The position numbers and the translations under genes were made by a program. Below the pieces are notes generated by a model. The model had not been told where the DNA came from and ran no database searches. It saw nothing but the letters and a program-made list of their open reading frames with translations. DNA of 32,240 bases, from NCBI GenBank assembly GCA_009784725.1, contig WQXS01000024.1, positions 1 through 32,240 on the forward strand, read 5' to 3'. This DNA is from Oscillospiraceae bacterium (GTDB taxonomy: Bacteria; Bacillota; Clostridia; Oscillospirales; Oscillospiraceae). Positions 31,625 to 32,240 of the stretch are shown here, piece by piece (within the stretch, counting starts at the first letter, position 1; each line of letters opens with the position of its first letter).

Positions 31625-31855
31625 ATGCAAGACAAAGATTTTGAATGGTTCATAGAGAACTACAATATGTTATACGAAAAATACGGATGTTGCTTTCTTG
31701 CTATAAAAGATAAGAATATTATTGGTGTTTACAAAAGTTTTGACGAAGCAGCAGATAATACTTTAGAAACCGAAGAAATCGGTACTTTTATTATACAAGA
31801 ATGTAATGGTGACGAATCAGCATATACAATGCAAATAGCATCAATGTTTATATAA
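31625..31855 (+). CDS. small DUF5678-like protein
   Basis: A 76-residue soluble protein of unknown function. The pattern FIENYNMLYEKYGCCFLAIKDKNIIGVYKSFDEAADNT resembles DUF5678: a helix with W/F and L..KYG, a two-stranded AIKDKNIIG hairpin and a SFDEA helix. It has an unusual C-terminal extension, GTFIIQECNGDESAYTMQIASMF. The open frame reaches TTG 31610, but ATG 31625 has GAGGTG 5 nt upstream. It is 13 nt before the protease gene, clearly the same transcript, so the two proteins probably work together, perhaps as partner or substrate of the protease. The family call is from memory of the pattern. Confidence 0.75.
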   Translation: MQDKDFEWFIENYNMLYEKYGCCFLAIKDKNIIGVYKSFDEAADNTLETEEIGTFIIQECNGDESAYTMQIASMFI

Positions 31856-31868
31856 GGGTTAACTAATT

Positions 31869-32240
31869 ATGGCAGCAAATGCATTTATTAAAAGTTATAA
31901 TGGCATTTCACGTAAACTGGATACCCAGACTGTTATTGAATATAATGGTGCTTCAGAAACTGTCGATGCTATATGGGATACAGGAGCAACAGCTACCTGT
32001 GTATCAATGGAGGTTGTCACTAATTTAAATTTAAAACCACTTGGTAAGCAAAAAATACATACTCCTGCAGGCGAAAAGGTTGTAAACACCTACAGAGTAA
32101 ATATCGTACTACCGAATAATGTGACAGTAAAAAACTTGGTTGTATGTGATTCTGAAATAGACGGGTTAAAAGTAGGTGCATTGATTGGTATGGATATTAT
32201 GAGTCACGGTGACTTTGCTGTCAGTAACTTCAATGGAAAA
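31869..32240 (+). CDS. retropepsin-like aspartic protease, C-terminus outside window
   Basis: 124 codons are visible and the frame is open at the window end. The catalytic motif IWDTGATATCVS (Asp37, Thr38, Gly39) has the DTGA(T/S) form of retroviral-type pepsins. It is followed by hydrophobic strands and a second element LIGMDIMSHGDFAVSN, which matches the G-M-D-(I/L) motif of the retropepsin fold (Asp_protease_2/gag-asp type). Proteases of this fold act as homodimers, each chain giving one Asp. There is no signal peptide, so it is cytoplasmic. ATG 31869 has AAGGG about 10 nt upstream, overlapping the end of the DUF5678-like gene. The substrate is unknown; the tight pairing with the small gene is the best clue. 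Confidence 0.82.
   Translation, partial: MAANAFIKSYNGISRKLDTQTVIEYNGASETVDAIWDTGATATCVSMEVVTNLNLKPLGKQKIHTPAGEKVVNTYRVNIVLPNNVTVKNLVVCDSEIDGLKVGALIGMDIMSHGDFAVSNFNGK

Noticed and set aside
1-32240. CRISPR array, insertion sequence, rRNA or known riboswitch
   Set aside because: No regularly spaced repeats, transposase motifs, rRNA segments or recognised riboswitch cores were found on either strand.

Overview
The window looks like chromosome from a mid-GC member of the Firmicutes, most likely class Clostridia. I base this on strong AGGAGG ribosome binding sites, occasional GTG and TTG starts, sigma-A type promoters (TTGaca-17-TATAAT), a C-type L33 gene in front of secE-nusG-rplK-rplA, a class B sortase, a NatAB-like ABC pair and CCA-encoding tRNA genes. 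No species can be named from sequence alone.

Layout. (1) 1-4731, + strand: pentose and oligosaccharide use. A 5'-truncated FGGY sugar kinase, an AraD-type L-ribulose-5-phosphate 4-epimerase, a non-classical L-arabinose/L-fucose isomerase family protein and a GH13 alpha-1,6-glucosidase. A near-perfect 45-nt palindrome (4738-4782) closes this operon and the convergent gene behind it. (2) 4789-7074, - strand: a 761-residue protein with a degenerate cyclic-nucleotide-binding-like N-terminus and a large unrecognised C-terminus. (3) 7237-14242, + strand: GH36 alpha-galactosidase, GPH-type sugar:cation symporter, Ogt-type DNA repair methyltransferase, NatA/NatB-like ABC exporter and class B sortase, all tightly packed. 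(4) 14247-16616: an L-threonine aldolase-type PLP enzyme (-) divergent from a membrane-anchored Ig-like/CAP surface protein (+) that appears to have a leaderless transcript.

(5) 16706-27001, - strand, is the most striking part. Four paralogous 740-744-residue proteins each join a LacI/PurR-type sugar-binding domain (without the DNA-binding helix-turn-helix) to a helical/GAF-like middle and a GGDEF diguanylate cyclase domain with intact catalytic and RxxD inhibitory sites. A stand-alone GMP synthase ATP-pyrophosphatase subunit, which makes the precursor of GTP (the cyclase substrate), lies between the first and second cyclase of the array. The set looks like a bank of cytoplasmic ligand sensors feeding c-di-GMP.

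(6) 27101-29598, + strand: rpmG-secE-nusG-rplK-rplA with a strong promoter, a long leader holding two 40-nt imperfect repeats, and a clear terminator; rplJ-rplL do not follow. (7) 29597-30864: an HD-domain phosphohydrolase (-) divergent from a cob(I)alamin adenosyltransferase (+). (8) 30939-31263: tRNA-His and tRNA-Gln; the 3' end of tRNA-Gln is part of a large inverted repeat around a terminator. (9) 31564-32240: a small DUF5678-like protein and a retropepsin-like aspartic protease, cut by the window end; this AT-richer stretch may be the start of an island next to the tRNA.

Starts were adjusted from the longest open frame where a Shine-Dalgarno sequence, a promoter position or paralogue alignment favoured another codon (7237, 11003, 21233, 23625, 27001, 27830, 30331, 31625). 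No CRISPR array, insertion sequence, rRNA or recognisable riboswitch was seen.
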